Translations under genes and position numbers: made by a program
Notes under the pieces: generated by a model
The model's input: the letters and a program-made list of their open reading frames with translations, nothing else
What the model was told of the DNA's origin: nothing
The model's database searches: none
In this document: piece after piece, positions 36,229 through 44,471 of the stretch
How the letters are laid out: each line of letters opens with the position of its first letter
Numbering within the stretch: position 1 is the first letter of the stretch
Assembly (NCBI GenBank): GCA_019456255.1
Contig: VRUG01000005.1
Location: 113,416-177,415, forward strand
Source of the DNA: Planctomycetota bacterium
Lineage (GTDB): Bacteria > Planctomycetota > Phycisphaerae > Sedimentisphaerales > Anaerobacaceae
Length of the DNA: 64,000 nucleotides
Direction: 5' to 3'

Positions 36229-36684
36229 TTAGATTGGTATTTTTACGACGACCTTGCATACATCCGTGCCACCCTCAACGTTGCGACCCGGCATATGAGT
36301 ATCGCCGGGCCAAAGAATACAGAACATACCTTCACTCAAACATACTGGCGTTATCTGCTGCGGAACTTTATAGAAAATGCAATCCTTGTCCTCGTCGTAA
36401 GGCGTTTCTATTTCAAGATTCTCTGCCGGTGCATAGCCGATGATTTCCTGACCACTGGCTATGTACTGCAAATCGATAAACCGTTTGTGTGCTTCGAGTT
36501 TTCCCTCTTCGATTGTTGCGGTTGCGTATCGCTGCACCATGTAGAATATGTCACTGCCTCCGACTTCATAGCGCCCATCTTCTTTTTGTGCGGTGGTTTC
36601 GTCTTTAATAATCTCAAGAGCAGCCGCTATTTTATCAGACAGACCCGCATACAAATGCGCATTTTCAATTTCATCAACTATCAT
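36229..36684 (-). CDS. YhcH/YjgK/YiaL family (DUF386) cupin-like protein
   Basis: A 151-aa protein with the family motifs EAHKRFIDLQYIASGQEIIGYAP and GMFCILWPGDTHMPGR, where the histidines and acidic residues form a metal site in the cupin-like fold. Relatives sit in sialic-acid and sugar operons, with proposed anomerase-like roles. Here it sits between glyS and pspC, so the context does not define the substrate. Confidence 0.9.
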   Translation of the reverse strand: MIVDEIENAHLYAGLSDKIAAALEIIKDETTAQKEDGRYEVGGSDIFYMVQRYATATIEEGKLEAHKRFIDLQYIASGQEIIGYAPAENLEIETPYDEDKDCIFYKVPQQITPVCLSEGMFCILWPGDTHMPGRNVEGGTDVCKVVVKIPI

Positions 36685-36710
36685 TGCTTCGCCTTAAGCC
36701 TACCCTGCGT

Positions 36711-38177
36711 TTACATGTCCAGCTTTTCTCGCAAATGACTTTTAAGATTGTCAGTCGAGATTCGTATCTGTTCCATCGAGTCGCGGTCGCGAACTGTCAC
36801 GGTGTTGTCATCAAGCGTTTGTCCGTCAACGGTAATGCAGAAAGGCGTACCAGCTTCGTCCTGCCTGCGGTATCTTCTGCCCACCGCGCCCTTTTGGTCA
36901 TAGAAACAGTTGAAGCACCCCTTTAGCTCGTCATAAATTTTGCGTGCAATTTCGGGCATGCCGTCCTTTTTTACAAGCGGGAAAATCGCCGCCTTGATAG
37001 GTGCGAGTGCATGATGAAAACGAAGCAGATTACGGGTATCACCCTTGACCTCTTCCTCATCATAGGCGTCGACCAAAAACGCAAGCGTACTTCTGTCAAT
37101 ACCGGCACTTGGTTCGATCACATAGGGGATGTAGCGTTTTTTATTTTGCTCATCGAAATAAGACAAAGGCCCTTTCTCAAAATTCTCCGCTTCTTCCTTG
37201 AGCGTAATCTTTGTCAAGTCGCCCTTGGTCTCGAACCAGTCATTAAGCGTTCTAATCCCACGCTGATGCTGACGCAAATCGTAATCGGTTCTGTTGGCGA
37301 TCCCTTCGAGTTCCTGCCAGTCACCCGAACCAAATGGGAATTTATATTCGACATCGACGCACGCTTTCGCGTAATGCGCCAACTCGTCAGGGTCATGGTC
37401 ACGGAAACGCAGGTTCTCTTTCTTTATCCCCAAATCAGTATACCATTTGAATCGAACTTCCTTCCAGTGCTCATACCACTGCTCATCGGTGCCCGGCTCG
37501 CAGAAAAACTCGATCTCTGCCTGCTCAAATTCGCGGGTACGGAAAATGAACGCCTTAGTTGTCACTTCGTTTCTAAAACTTTTACCAATCTGGGCGATGC
37601 CGAATGGTATTTTCACCCGGGTCGTATCGAGAACATTCTTGAAATTCACAAAAATACCCTGCGCCGTTTCGGGCCTAAGATAAAGCGTCATCGCGTCATC
37701 GACATTAGCGCCCATCTGAGTTTCAAACATCAACTTAAACGGCATCGGTTCCGTGAACTGGCCTATCTTGCCGCAGCTTGGACAAACCTTTTTGCTAAGG
37801 TCCTGCGCGTCAGCCATCGCTGTCTCTATTGGAACGTGTTCGGTATGCTCTTCAGCGTTGTCAACCAGGTGGTCCACCCGTGTTCTCGTATTGCACTTCT
37901 TGCATTCAGCTACGAGGTCAGCAAATTTATCAGCATGACCAGAGGCCTTCCATATCAAAGGGTGCATCAGGATACTGCTGTCAAGACCCACAATATCATC
38001 ACGCATCTGAACCGCTGCCTTCCACCACGCCTTTTTAACATTGTTCTTTAATTCAACACCCAAAGGCCCGTAGTCATAGCAACTGGCAAGACCCCCGTAA
38101 ACCTCGCTCGATTGAAATATAAAACCACGCCTTTTGCAAAGCGACACAATGTCGTCAAGTTTCGTCAATTTAGCCAT
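36711..38177 (-). CDS. glyQS: Glycyl-tRNA synthetase, dimeric (eukaryote-like) type
   Basis: A 488-aa class II synthetase of the alpha2 type. Signatures: GFIFQSSEVYGGLASCYDYGPLG at residue 14, a zinc-like CKKC/CPSC pair near residues 85-145, RPETAQGIFVNF, FRNEVTTKAFIFRTREFEQ (motif 2 region), and PSAGIDRSTLAFLVDAY (motif 3). The C-terminal anticodon domain starts near residue 390. An AGGGA site precedes ATG. It is first in the minus-strand unit. Confidence 0.96.
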   Translation of the reverse strand: MAKLTKLDDIVSLCKRRGFIFQSSEVYGGLASCYDYGPLGVELKNNVKKAWWKAAVQMRDDIVGLDSSILMHPLIWKASGHADKFADLVAECKKCNTRTRVDHLVDNAEEHTEHVPIETAMADAQDLSKKVCPSCGKIGQFTEPMPFKLMFETQMGANVDDAMTLYLRPETAQGIFVNFKNVLDTTRVKIPFGIAQIGKSFRNEVTTKAFIFRTREFEQAEIEFFCEPGTDEQWYEHWKEVRFKWYTDLGIKKENLRFRDHDPDELAHYAKACVDVEYKFPFGSGDWQELEGIANRTDYDLRQHQRGIRTLNDWFETKGDLTKITLKEEAENFEKGPLSYFDEQNKKRYIPYVIEPSAGIDRSTLAFLVDAYDEEEVKGDTRNLLRFHHALAPIKAAIFPLVKKDGMPEIARKIYDELKGCFNCFYDQKGAVGRRYRRQDEAGTPFCITVDGQTLDDNTVTVRDRDSMEQIRISTDNLKSHLREKLDM

Positions 38178-38211
38178 TTTTCAAAATCCCTAAAAAACTC
38201 CAGAAAAAAAC

Positions 38212-38239
38212 ATTATATCGAAACCATTAGCCATTACAA
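38212..38239 (-). promoter_or_regulatory. Probable glyQS promoter
   Basis: On the minus strand TTGTAA (38234-38239) and a perfect TATAAT (38212-38217) are 16 bp apart, 35 bp before the start codon, leaving a short leader with no room for a T-box. Confidence 0.65.
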
Positions 38240-38282
38240 GGTTGTTAGTGGGGTTTTTAAAATAACCTCCCAAGGCCGCGAT

Positions 38283-38495
38283 CAGATAGCCAAAGCTATC
38301 CGGGCTTGAAAGATGGGCGGGATAAAACAATGACGGGATGACCACCATTGGAGCCAGTGCCGCATTTCATATGTCTGTGCCGGATTTCTTACAGACTATG
38401 ATACTGCCTCTCCAATAGTCGCCATCCCAGTTTGTTTCCTGTAGTGTAAGATATCGAGGAGAAGATATTTACACTTAACGATTGTTTCCCAATCG
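38283..38495. other. Series of inverted repeats, possible structured RNA
   Basis: Four stem-forming elements follow one another. GATAGC-CAAA-GCTATC lies near 38284. A nested structure at 38335-38428 has GGGATG/CATCCC outside, ATTGGAG/CTCCAAT inside, and GTCTGT/ACAGAC at the core. A 12-bp stem with one bulged G pairs AGTGTAAGATATC (38443-38455) with GATATTTACACT (38464-38475). CGATTG-TTTCC-CAATCG spans 38479-38495. The order suggests a folded transcript or a decayed palindromic element. No T-run terminator was found on either strand, so the strand is open. Confidence 0.45.
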
Positions 38496-38860
38496 CTATA
38501 ACACTATTGTTTATCTATAAAAGCAAAGGCTGTGCCAGACATTCCATTTTTTATTTATATTTTATAACCGCTTGTTATATCGGACGTTACAGGTGCCCTG
38601 CACCCTAATTACTCAAAATAAGCTAATATGTGAAAACGACCATTTTGGTACATCTTAAAGAGAGAAAATCGACATAACTACTTTATGGATAAGGAGATAT
38701 GCAAAAAACAACCATAATGGTCACTTTTTAGAAAAGTCCCCTTTTTGGCCGTTAAAATAGGTAATTTAGCTTTTACACTAAACTATTATCGGCTTTTTGA
38801 CCACTAACAGTTAAATATTGTTTAAAAAAGGTAAGAATCGCCGATTTTATTTATATAGCT

Positions 38861-39616
38861 ATGGATGAAAAATACTGGGATACAGTTGCGTTGGATTATG
38901 ACGGCGAGATTTTCAGTTCGGTCGCTAATGACCGAAATGATGTAATAGTCTCCGCAATCACCCGATTTAGCCGAAAAAACGCGGTTGCCTGCGATTTTGG
39001 CTGCGGGGTGGGCAAGTTTCTGCCGGTACTTGCCAGTAGTTTCCGCCACATTCATGCCATAGATATTTCCGATAGACTTTTAGCTCAAGCACGCAGCAAC
39101 TGCACAGGTATCGAAAATATCACATATTACAAAAACGACCTGTCCAAAACAGCCAAAAGCCCAAAAGATATCGATTTTGCGCTATGCGTAAATGTTGCCA
39201 TCATGGCATCCAGCAATATCCGTGCTGACATCTTCAAAACAATTTCAAAATGTCTTCGCAAAAATGGCCATCTCGTATTGGTCGTTCCCTCTTTGGAATC
39301 AGCTCTCTTAGCAGATTACCGTTTGCTCCAGTGGAACCGAAAAGCCGGCCTATCAGAAGCCGAGGCGTTGTGGGAATTTGAGGATTTGGATGAGGATGAC
39401 AATTTATCGATTAGGCAGGGACTGGTCGATATCAACGGCACAGCCACAAAGCATTACTTAAAAGAAGAACTTGCAGCTATGTTTGGGGACCTCGCCCTTG
39501 AAATTGTCACTATCGAAAAGGTTCAATACGCATGGGACACCGAATTCGATCAGCCCCCTAAGTGGATGGAAGCACCTTACCCGTGGGACTGGCTTGCGAT
39601 TCTAAAAAAGGTCTGA
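38861..39616 (+). CDS. Class I SAM-dependent methyltransferase
   Basis: 251 aa. The SAM-binding loop DFGCGVGKFLPVL lies near residue 45, HAIDISDRLLAQAR is the acidic loop, and VNVAIMASS plus LRKNGHLVLVVPS follow the usual core order. The substrate is not recognisable; small-molecule or lipid methylation is typical of this group. It is a single gene after the hairpin-rich gap, convergent with mutS (16 nt). Confidence 0.88.
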   Translation: MDEKYWDTVALDYDGEIFSSVANDRNDVIVSAITRFSRKNAVACDFGCGVGKFLPVLASSFRHIHAIDISDRLLAQARSNCTGIENITYYKNDLSKTAKSPKDIDFALCVNVAIMASSNIRADIFKTISKCLRKNGHLVLVVPSLESALLADYRLLQWNRKAGLSEAEALWEFEDLDEDDNLSIRQGLVDINGTATKHYLKEELAAMFGDLALEIVTIEKVQYAWDTEFDQPPKWMEAPYPWDWLAILKKV

Positions 39617-39632
39617 AACTAAAAGCCTAACC

Positions 39633-42257
39633 TCATGCTCGGTCAATCTCATCTTTTATCTTGTTCAAAAGATTTATCGCTTCTATCGGTGTCAGATTGT
39701 TAACATCCATTGACGCCAGTTTGTCGAGAACGGATTTATGCTTTTGAACAAATAGGGTGTCACTGTCAGGCTCTTTTGTTTTGTGTTTGGCAAGATGCTC
39801 GCCGGAGGCTTCCTTTTGAAATGTAGATTCAAGCTCTTCGAGAATTTCCTTGCTTCGCTCTAAAATCGGTTTCGGCAAACCCGCTAATTTGGCAACGTGG
39901 ATGCCGTAACTTTTATCGGTTCCGCCGGGCAAAATACGATGCAGAAATACCACCTCGTCGGCCCACTCGCGCACTGCGACATTGCAGTTCTTTACATTTT
40001 CAAACAGCTCAGATAATTCGGTCAGCTCGTGATAGTGCGTCGCAAAAAGTGTTCTGCACTTTATCTTCGTTGCGATGTGCTCGGTAATCGCCCACGCAAG
40101 CGAAAGCCCGTCATAGGTGCTTGTCCCTCTCCCGACCTCGTCAAGGACCACCAGCGACCTTTTGGTAGCGTTATTGATGATATTGGCCGTCTCGGTCATC
40201 TCGACCATAAATGTTGATTGGCCTCGCGTCAGTTCATCCGAAGCTCCCACACGGGTGAAAATCCTATCGACCACCCCGATTGTCGCCTGCTTAGCAGGGA
40301 TAAAGCTGCCTGTCTGCGCCATCAGCACCAGCAGGGCACTTTGCCGTATATAAGTGCTTTTACCGCTCATATTGGGCCCTGTGATTACCATGACGTCCCC
40401 GGATTTTTCGCCAAGCTCAATATCATTAGGCACAAATTCAGCACCCAAACTTTCAGCCAGGACCGGATGCTTGCCCTCGGTTATCAAAAGCTCACCGCCG
40501 TCGGTTATCTTAGGCCTTGTGTAATTGCGCCTTGCCGCCAGATACCCAAGCGCAGACAGACAATCGCACCGCGCAATAGTGTCAGCTAATTTTTGAAGAC
40601 GCGGCACATATTGAGCCGTTTGATTTCTCAATTGCTCGAACAACTGAACTTCCAACTCCAAAGCTTTCTCGCTTGCATCGAGGGCCTTGGTTTCATAAAC
40701 TTTCAACTCCTCGGTGATATATCGCTCAGCGTTTTTAATAGTTTGCTTACGGATATAATCTTCGGGAACCTTCTCCGCCGCCGAATGATTCACCTCAATA
40801 TAATAACCGAAAACCCTATTAAAACCGATTTTCAGATTGCTGATACCTGTCAGTTCAATCTGCTGTTTTTGATATTCTGCCAGCCAGTTTCGACCGTCCT
40901 TGGAAATCGAACGCAGCGAATCAAGCTTGTCACTAAACCCTGCCTTTATTACCCCGCCGTCACGAAGATGGGTAGGGCAGTTAAGCTCAATCGCAGTCTC
41001 AAGCAAATCCGCCAACTCGTCCATGCTGTCACAACTATCCGCCAACTGCAAAAGCAATTCCGCATTGGATTGTTTCAACAGCCCGCGCAGTTTCGGCACC
41101 TGTCTAAGCGTCGCCTCCAATGCCAGCAGGTCCCTCGGATTGGCGCGATAGGTACTTACCCTCGCCGCGATTCGCTCTAAGTCAGAGATATTTAAAAACA
41201 ACTGCCGAATGTCACTTAGCATCGTCTCTGTTTGCATTAGGTCCGCTATAGCGTCCTGACGCTGTTCTATGGCCTTTATTTCGCATAAAGGCATGCAAAG
41301 CATCCCCCGAAACATCCTTGCACCCATCCCGGTAAGCGTCTCGTCAATGCAATCCAACAGCGAACCTTTAGCACTTTCGCCGCGAATCGTTCTTAGAATT
41401 TCCAGACTCGCCAGCGACGTCTGGTCAATCTGCAAAAACTCTTTGCGATTAACCTTTTTCAGATTTTGGATGTGACTTAAAGCGGTTTTTTGCGTTTCGG
41501 TTAGATACTCAATAATCGCACCAGCGACAGCTATAGTCTCATCGCCGTCTGAAATTCCAAACCCTTCCAGCGTCGCTGTACCGAAATGCTTCAAAAGTTT
41601 TTGCCTGCTCTGGTAAGGGTCGAAATACCATCCGGGACGCTCTGTCACGATAGCACCGGTTAGCTGGGTAATGTCTTTAGCGAGTTTTTTCATTTCCGCT
41701 TCGAACAACTCGCCCCGTGTATCTGCCAGTAAACATTCTGCCGGTGACAAGCGAATCAACTCATCCAAAACTTTATCTTCCGAAATCGTCTGAACAAAAA
41801 AATGTCCCGTCGAGATATCCACCCAGCTGATCGCCGCCGTTGATTTTTTCCCTAAGCTCACAGCGCAAAGAAAATTATCCTCCTTAGATTCCAACAGCAT
41901 ATCATCGGTAAGCGTCCCAGGTGTCACTATCCTCACGACATCACGCTTAACAACGCCCTTGGCCTGCTTCGGGTCCTCGACCTGCTCGCAAACCGCAACC
42001 TTATAACCAGCCTGGAGCATCTTTTTGAGATATCCATCGACCGCGTGGTACGGCATACCTGCCAGTGGAATTGGATTTGCACCTTTGCTCCTGCTCGTAA
42101 GCGTCAGACCGCAAACCTTCGAGCACGTCCGGGCGTCCTCATAAAACGTCTCATAGAAATCCCCCATACGAAAGAACAGTATCGCATCGGGATGCTTTTG
42201 CTTGAAGTGGTGAAACTGCTTCATCGCGGGGGTTAATTTTTCCTCTTTTACTGCCAT
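39633..42257 (-). CDS. mutS: DNA mismatch repair protein MutS
   Basis: An 874-aa MutS1. The mismatch-binding motif FRMGDFYETF near residue 31 holds the Phe-x-Glu wedge. The ATPase has TGPNMSGKSTYIRQ near residue 622, VVLDEVGRGTSTYDG (Walker B) and ATHYHEL. A TTG start 6 codons earlier is in frame but lies in the 31-bp repeat; ATG at 42257 fits the family. Its upstream side is the repeat copy, so it was probably once directly downstream of the mnmE-like gene, without the hicBA segment. Confidence 0.96.
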   Translation of the reverse strand: MAVKEEKLTPAMKQFHHFKQKHPDAILFFRMGDFYETFYEDARTCSKVCGLTLTSRSKGANPIPLAGMPYHAVDGYLKKMLQAGYKVAVCEQVEDPKQAKGVVKRDVVRIVTPGTLTDDMLLESKEDNFLCAVSLGKKSTAAISWVDISTGHFFVQTISEDKVLDELIRLSPAECLLADTRGELFEAEMKKLAKDITQLTGAIVTERPGWYFDPYQSRQKLLKHFGTATLEGFGISDGDETIAVAGAIIEYLTETQKTALSHIQNLKKVNRKEFLQIDQTSLASLEILRTIRGESAKGSLLDCIDETLTGMGARMFRGMLCMPLCEIKAIEQRQDAIADLMQTETMLSDIRQLFLNISDLERIAARVSTYRANPRDLLALEATLRQVPKLRGLLKQSNAELLLQLADSCDSMDELADLLETAIELNCPTHLRDGGVIKAGFSDKLDSLRSISKDGRNWLAEYQKQQIELTGISNLKIGFNRVFGYYIEVNHSAAEKVPEDYIRKQTIKNAERYITEELKVYETKALDASEKALELEVQLFEQLRNQTAQYVPRLQKLADTIARCDCLSALGYLAARRNYTRPKITDGGELLITEGKHPVLAESLGAEFVPNDIELGEKSGDVMVITGPNMSGKSTYIRQSALLVLMAQTGSFIPAKQATIGVVDRIFTRVGASDELTRGQSTFMVEMTETANIINNATKRSLVVLDEVGRGTSTYDGLSLAWAITEHIATKIKCRTLFATHYHELTELSELFENVKNCNVAVREWADEVVFLHRILPGGTDKSYGIHVAKLAGLPKPILERSKEILEELESTFQKEASGEHLAKHKTKEPDSDTLFVQKHKSVLDKLASMDVNNLTPIEAINLLNKIKDEIDRA

Positions 42258-42262
42258 AAAGC

Positions 42263-42293
42263 AGATTATACACAAACTTTTCCGTTTAACAAC
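42263..42293. repeat. 31-bp direct repeat, copy 1 (mutS side)
   Basis: Identical over all 31 bases to 43321-43351, with the match breaking at both outer bases. It begins AGATTATACACAAAC and ends CCGTTTAACAAC. It lies 6 bp before the mutS ATG. The two copies bound a 1,027-bp segment holding hicB, hicA and a 164-aa gene. Confidence 0.97.
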
Positions 42294-42313
42294 CCAAATT
42301 GCTCTGTCTTAAA

Positions 42314-42327
42314 TCTCAATTTTGAGA
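42314..42327. promoter_or_regulatory. 14-bp palindrome upstream of hicBA, possible operator
   Basis: A perfect inverted repeat, TCTCAA-TT-TTGAGA, 20 bp ahead of the -35 of hicBA. HicB antitoxins with a DNA-binding tail autoregulate; this HicB is short, so binding here is only a guess. Confidence 0.35.
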
Positions 42328-42347
42328 GACTTTGGCAGCTATTTATC

Positions 42348-42376
42348 TTGACGAACTACCTACTTTAATATATAAT
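42348..42376 (+). promoter_or_regulatory. Probable hicBA promoter
   Basis: TTGACG (42348-42353), 17 bp, and TATAAT (42371-42376): a near-consensus promoter about 58 bp before hicB, located inside the repeat-bounded segment, so the cassette carries its own promoter. Confidence 0.75.
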
Positions 42377-42434
42377 TTATATAATTGTTGCATTAGTATA
42401 AACTGCGTTATTAACCAATAAACAGGATAGAATA

Positions 42435-42626
42435 ATGGAAGCGAAAAAATATGTATACTGGCAGGAAGATGATATGTTGATTGGATATTTAGAGGAGTAT
42501 CCGGATTATATGACGCAGGGTGAAACAATTGAGCAGTTAAAAGAAAACTTGATAGATATATATCAAGAATTAACCAGTGGTGATATACCTTGCGTTCGTA
42601 AAGTTGCTGTTCTGAAAATATCGTGA
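42435..42626 (+). CDS. hicB: HicB-family antitoxin
   Basis: A 63-aa protein with the degraded RNase H-like HicB fold: YWQEDDMLIGYLEEYPDYMTQGETIEQLKENL is the family core (strand pair, then G-x-T-x-x-E-helix). It has no C-terminal helix-turn-helix or ribbon-helix-helix, as in short HicB proteins. It neutralises HicA by binding it. The stop overlaps the hicA GTG by 4 nt. The order is antitoxin first. Confidence 0.88.
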   Translation: MEAKKYVYWQEDDMLIGYLEEYPDYMTQGETIEQLKENLIDIYQELTSGDIPCVRKVAVLKIS

Positions 42627-42805
42627 AAAGAAGGGATTTAATAAAGAAATTGAAAGCGGCAGGTTGTGTACTTATCAGGCATGGAGGAAGACACGACTGG
42701 TATCAGAATCCCACAACAAAAATTTCACAGCCAATTCCAAGGCATAGAGAGATAAAAGACATTCTTGCAAAGCACATCATGAAAATGCTAAAAAACAATG
42801 TTTGA
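42623..42805 (+). CDS. hicA: HicA-family mRNA interferase toxin
   Basis: 60 aa from GTG. The dsRBD-like HicA fold shows KRRDLIKKLKAAGCVLIRHGGRHDWYQNP, where the histidine in GGRHDWY is the catalytic residue, followed by IPRHREIKDILAKHIMKML. It cleaves mRNA and tmRNA when free of HicB. All key residues are present, so it appears functional. Confidence 0.92.
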   Translation: MKRRDLIKKLKAAGCVLIRHGGRHDWYQNPTTKISQPIPRHREIKDILAKHIMKMLKNNV

Positions 42806-42823
42806 GTTTATAAAGTAAAATGG

Positions 42824-43318
42824 CTAACCTTTAAGTATCTCAGTGATTTTTTTATCTAATTTCTTGCCAATCCCAAAAGGCTTTTCCGGGAAGGGGAACT
42901 CTTTTTTGTCCATTTCGACAAAATATTCTTTTAAATCCTCAAGAGAATTTATATTTTTCATTACTTTGTGAATTTCCTCTTTAGTTATTTTTGAACTATA
43001 TGGGTGTGGGAGGCAAACGCGGCTTCTGAATACGGCTTCAAGCAACTCTTTTTCTGATGCTTTAGGCATCTGTTTCTTTGCATCGAAATAAACGTTTTCC
43101 TGAACTCTACGAATAATAGCTGATGAACTGAGAAATAACTCGGTAAATACGCTATTGGGAATACGATAGCGTAGACGGAGTTTCTCTAATTCTTCAGATT
43201 GGACTTCATCTGGCCTGAGGTTGTGGGGTATGGGTACCAGCCAGCCTTGTGATGGGCCAATATTTACAAATGGAGCGAGAATTTTAGACAAAATTAGGGT
43301 AATTAACTTGTTCATCAT
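42824..43318 (-). CDS. Unrecognised 164-aa protein inside the repeat-bounded segment
   Basis: I do not recognise this protein. It has a mildly hydrophobic N-terminus (residues 3-20, MNKLITLILSKILAPFV), a proline-rich turn, and a charged, mostly helical remainder with many Lys and Glu. No signal, metal or nucleotide motif is visible. It starts 5 nt after the mnmE-like stop, so it could be cotranscribed from the obgE-coaX-mnmE unit, and it is convergent with hicA (18 nt). It has a tandem ATG start. Confidence 0.65.
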   Translation of the reverse strand: MMNKLITLILSKILAPFVNIGPSQGWLVPIPHNLRPDEVQSEELEKLRLRYRIPNSVFTELFLSSSAIIRRVQENVYFDAKKQMPKASEKELLEAVFRSRVCLPHPYSSKITKEEIHKVMKNINSLEDLKEYFVEMDKKEFPFPEKPFGIGKKLDKKITEILKG

Positions 43319-43320
43319 TT

Positions 43321-43351
43321 AGATTATACACAAACTTTTCCGTTTAACAAC
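43321..43351. repeat. 31-bp direct repeat, copy 2 (mnmE-like side)
   Basis: Identical to 42263-42293. On the minus strand it encodes the last codons of the MnmE-like protein (LLNGKVCV) plus its TAA stop at 43324. Confidence 0.97.
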
Positions 43352-44463
43352 TCTGTTGTGATAGATTGTCCCTGCTTGTCAGTTTCCGCGTCGCAAAGCT
43401 GTGCTAAGAGCTTTTCCTGTCGGTCAGTAAAAGCGATCGCCTGCCCCAAATCAAAATCACCCACCCCCAAAAGCTCAAGCACCTTACCCTTCAAATCTTC
43501 AATCCCGCTGCCGTCTTTTGCGCTTATTTCAACTGCATTTGCAAATTTACTCTTATCGAGCTTAGACGGCAAATCCGATTTGTTTAAAACTGTAATGATT
43601 TTTTTGCCAGCTATTTTTTCGGCAACCTTTTTGTCAATCTGCTCTTCCTGTTCACTGCCGTCGAGCACCATCATAACCAAATCCGCCTGCTCCAGAAGCT
43701 GCAAAGCTTTCTCCTGAGCGGCTTTGTCAATCGCCGATTTCAACGCTTCATCGAGTCCCGCGGTATCGACCAACTCAAGCATCACAGGCCCAGCCGTACA
43801 ACTGCCCGTGACATAATCTCTCGTCGTACCTTTAATCTCGGTGACTATCGCTTTTTCCCTGCCGCTAAGACAATTCAATAGCGTACTTTTACCGCTATTC
43901 GCCGGGCCGATCAGAACCACGCCGCACCCGTCAATAATTAACCTCGCAGCCAAACTCACTTCTAAAATCTGTTTCGCCTCAGACTTTATTGTCTCAAGCG
44001 ATTTCTCCTGCCAGCTTAAAACCGCTTTATTTAGCCCGCCCTCAATTTGATTACAAATCAGCTTGCTCGCTTCAAGTGTTTTTGCCTGCGACAGTCTAAG
44101 CTTAGCTTCGATTTCTATCGCATTCAAACTTTTATCTGAAATTTCTGTCAAAAGTTTCTCCGAGGTCACCAGCTTTGCGCCGTTTTTTTCAAGAAGCTGC
44201 ATTATCATCTCAACGATAAGCGGATTGCCGTGACAGTGTATCGCGAAATTGTTTTCTCCTTCACATCCGACAGTGACCTGGTCGATAGTCTCATCGCCAT
44301 CTGCGATTACCCCAACACATACCCCAAGCTCATCAGGAAAATCTTTTTTCGATGTGGAGTTGAAGATTTTTTTTATGATAGTCTCAGCGCTTTCGCCGCA
44401 CACCCCAATTGTCGAAATTGCCCCCGCCCCCAGACCTGTCATTACCGCTGCAAAAACGCTCAT
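43324..44463 (-). CDS. mnmE: MnmE/TrmE-like tRNA-modification GTPase, short C-terminus
   Basis: 379 aa from ATG at 44463; the frame is open 50 codons further up inside coaX, but MSVFAAVMTGLGAGAISTIGV matches the MnmE N-terminal tetrahydrofolate domain. The G domain has GPANSGKSTLLN near residue 186, KGTTRD, DTAGLDE and NKSDL. MnmE with MnmG modifies U34 of some tRNAs. The usual C-terminal helices and the CIGK end are missing (normal length about 450); the protein ends in VCV within the 31-bp repeat. It may be a divergent MnmE or a MnmE-derived GTPase. Confidence 0.82.
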   Translation of the reverse strand: MSVFAAVMTGLGAGAISTIGVCGESAETIIKKIFNSTSKKDFPDELGVCVGVIADGDETIDQVTVGCEGENNFAIHCHGNPLIVEMIMQLLEKNGAKLVTSEKLLTEISDKSLNAIEIEAKLRLSQAKTLEASKLICNQIEGGLNKAVLSWQEKSLETIKSEAKQILEVSLAARLIIDGCGVVLIGPANSGKSTLLNCLSGREKAIVTEIKGTTRDYVTGSCTAGPVMLELVDTAGLDEALKSAIDKAAQEKALQLLEQADLVMMVLDGSEQEEQIDKKVAEKIAGKKIITVLNKSDLPSKLDKSKFANAVEISAKDGSGIEDLKGKVLELLGVGDFDLGQAIAFTDRQEKLLAQLCDAETDKQGQSITTELLNGKVCV

Positions 44464-44471
44464 GCCGAATC

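Larger units (their letters stand above)
38178..38860. other. Hairpin-rich non-coding region between glyQS and the methyltransferase
   Basis: A 683-bp divergent gap. The first 70 bp hold the glyQS promoter. The middle (38283-38495) has a series of inverted repeats listed separately. The last 360 bp are AT-rich and should hold the methyltransferase promoter, but no pair is clear. A 10-codon frame at 38699 after AAGGAG is too close to its ribosome-binding site and is not called. No tRNA or protein gene is seen. Confidence 0.5.

Noticed and set aside
37011..38051. A 346-codon plus-strand frame
   Set aside because: It lies fully on the complement of glyQS, whose motifs are complete.
38178..38430. 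A T-box leader for glyQS
   Set aside because: A GGTGGTCATCCCG-like stretch on the minus strand recalls the T-box, but the core sequence GGTGGTACCGCG is absent, there is no terminator, and a good promoter lies between it and the gene.
38699..38731. A 10-codon frame after AAGGAG
   Set aside because: The ribosome-binding site is only about 2 nt from the ATG, and there is no downstream gene in range for a leader peptide.
42263..43351. A transposon or IS element behind the 31-bp repeats
   Set aside because: No transposase gene and no inverted repeats at the inner ends were found; the repeat is longer than normal target duplications, so I only call it a repeat-bounded segment.
43324..44463. A frameshift or insertion that truncated the mnmE-like gene
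   Set aside because: The stop codon is inside the repeated 31 bp and is followed on the mutS-side copy by mutS itself, so there is no displaced mnmE 3' end.
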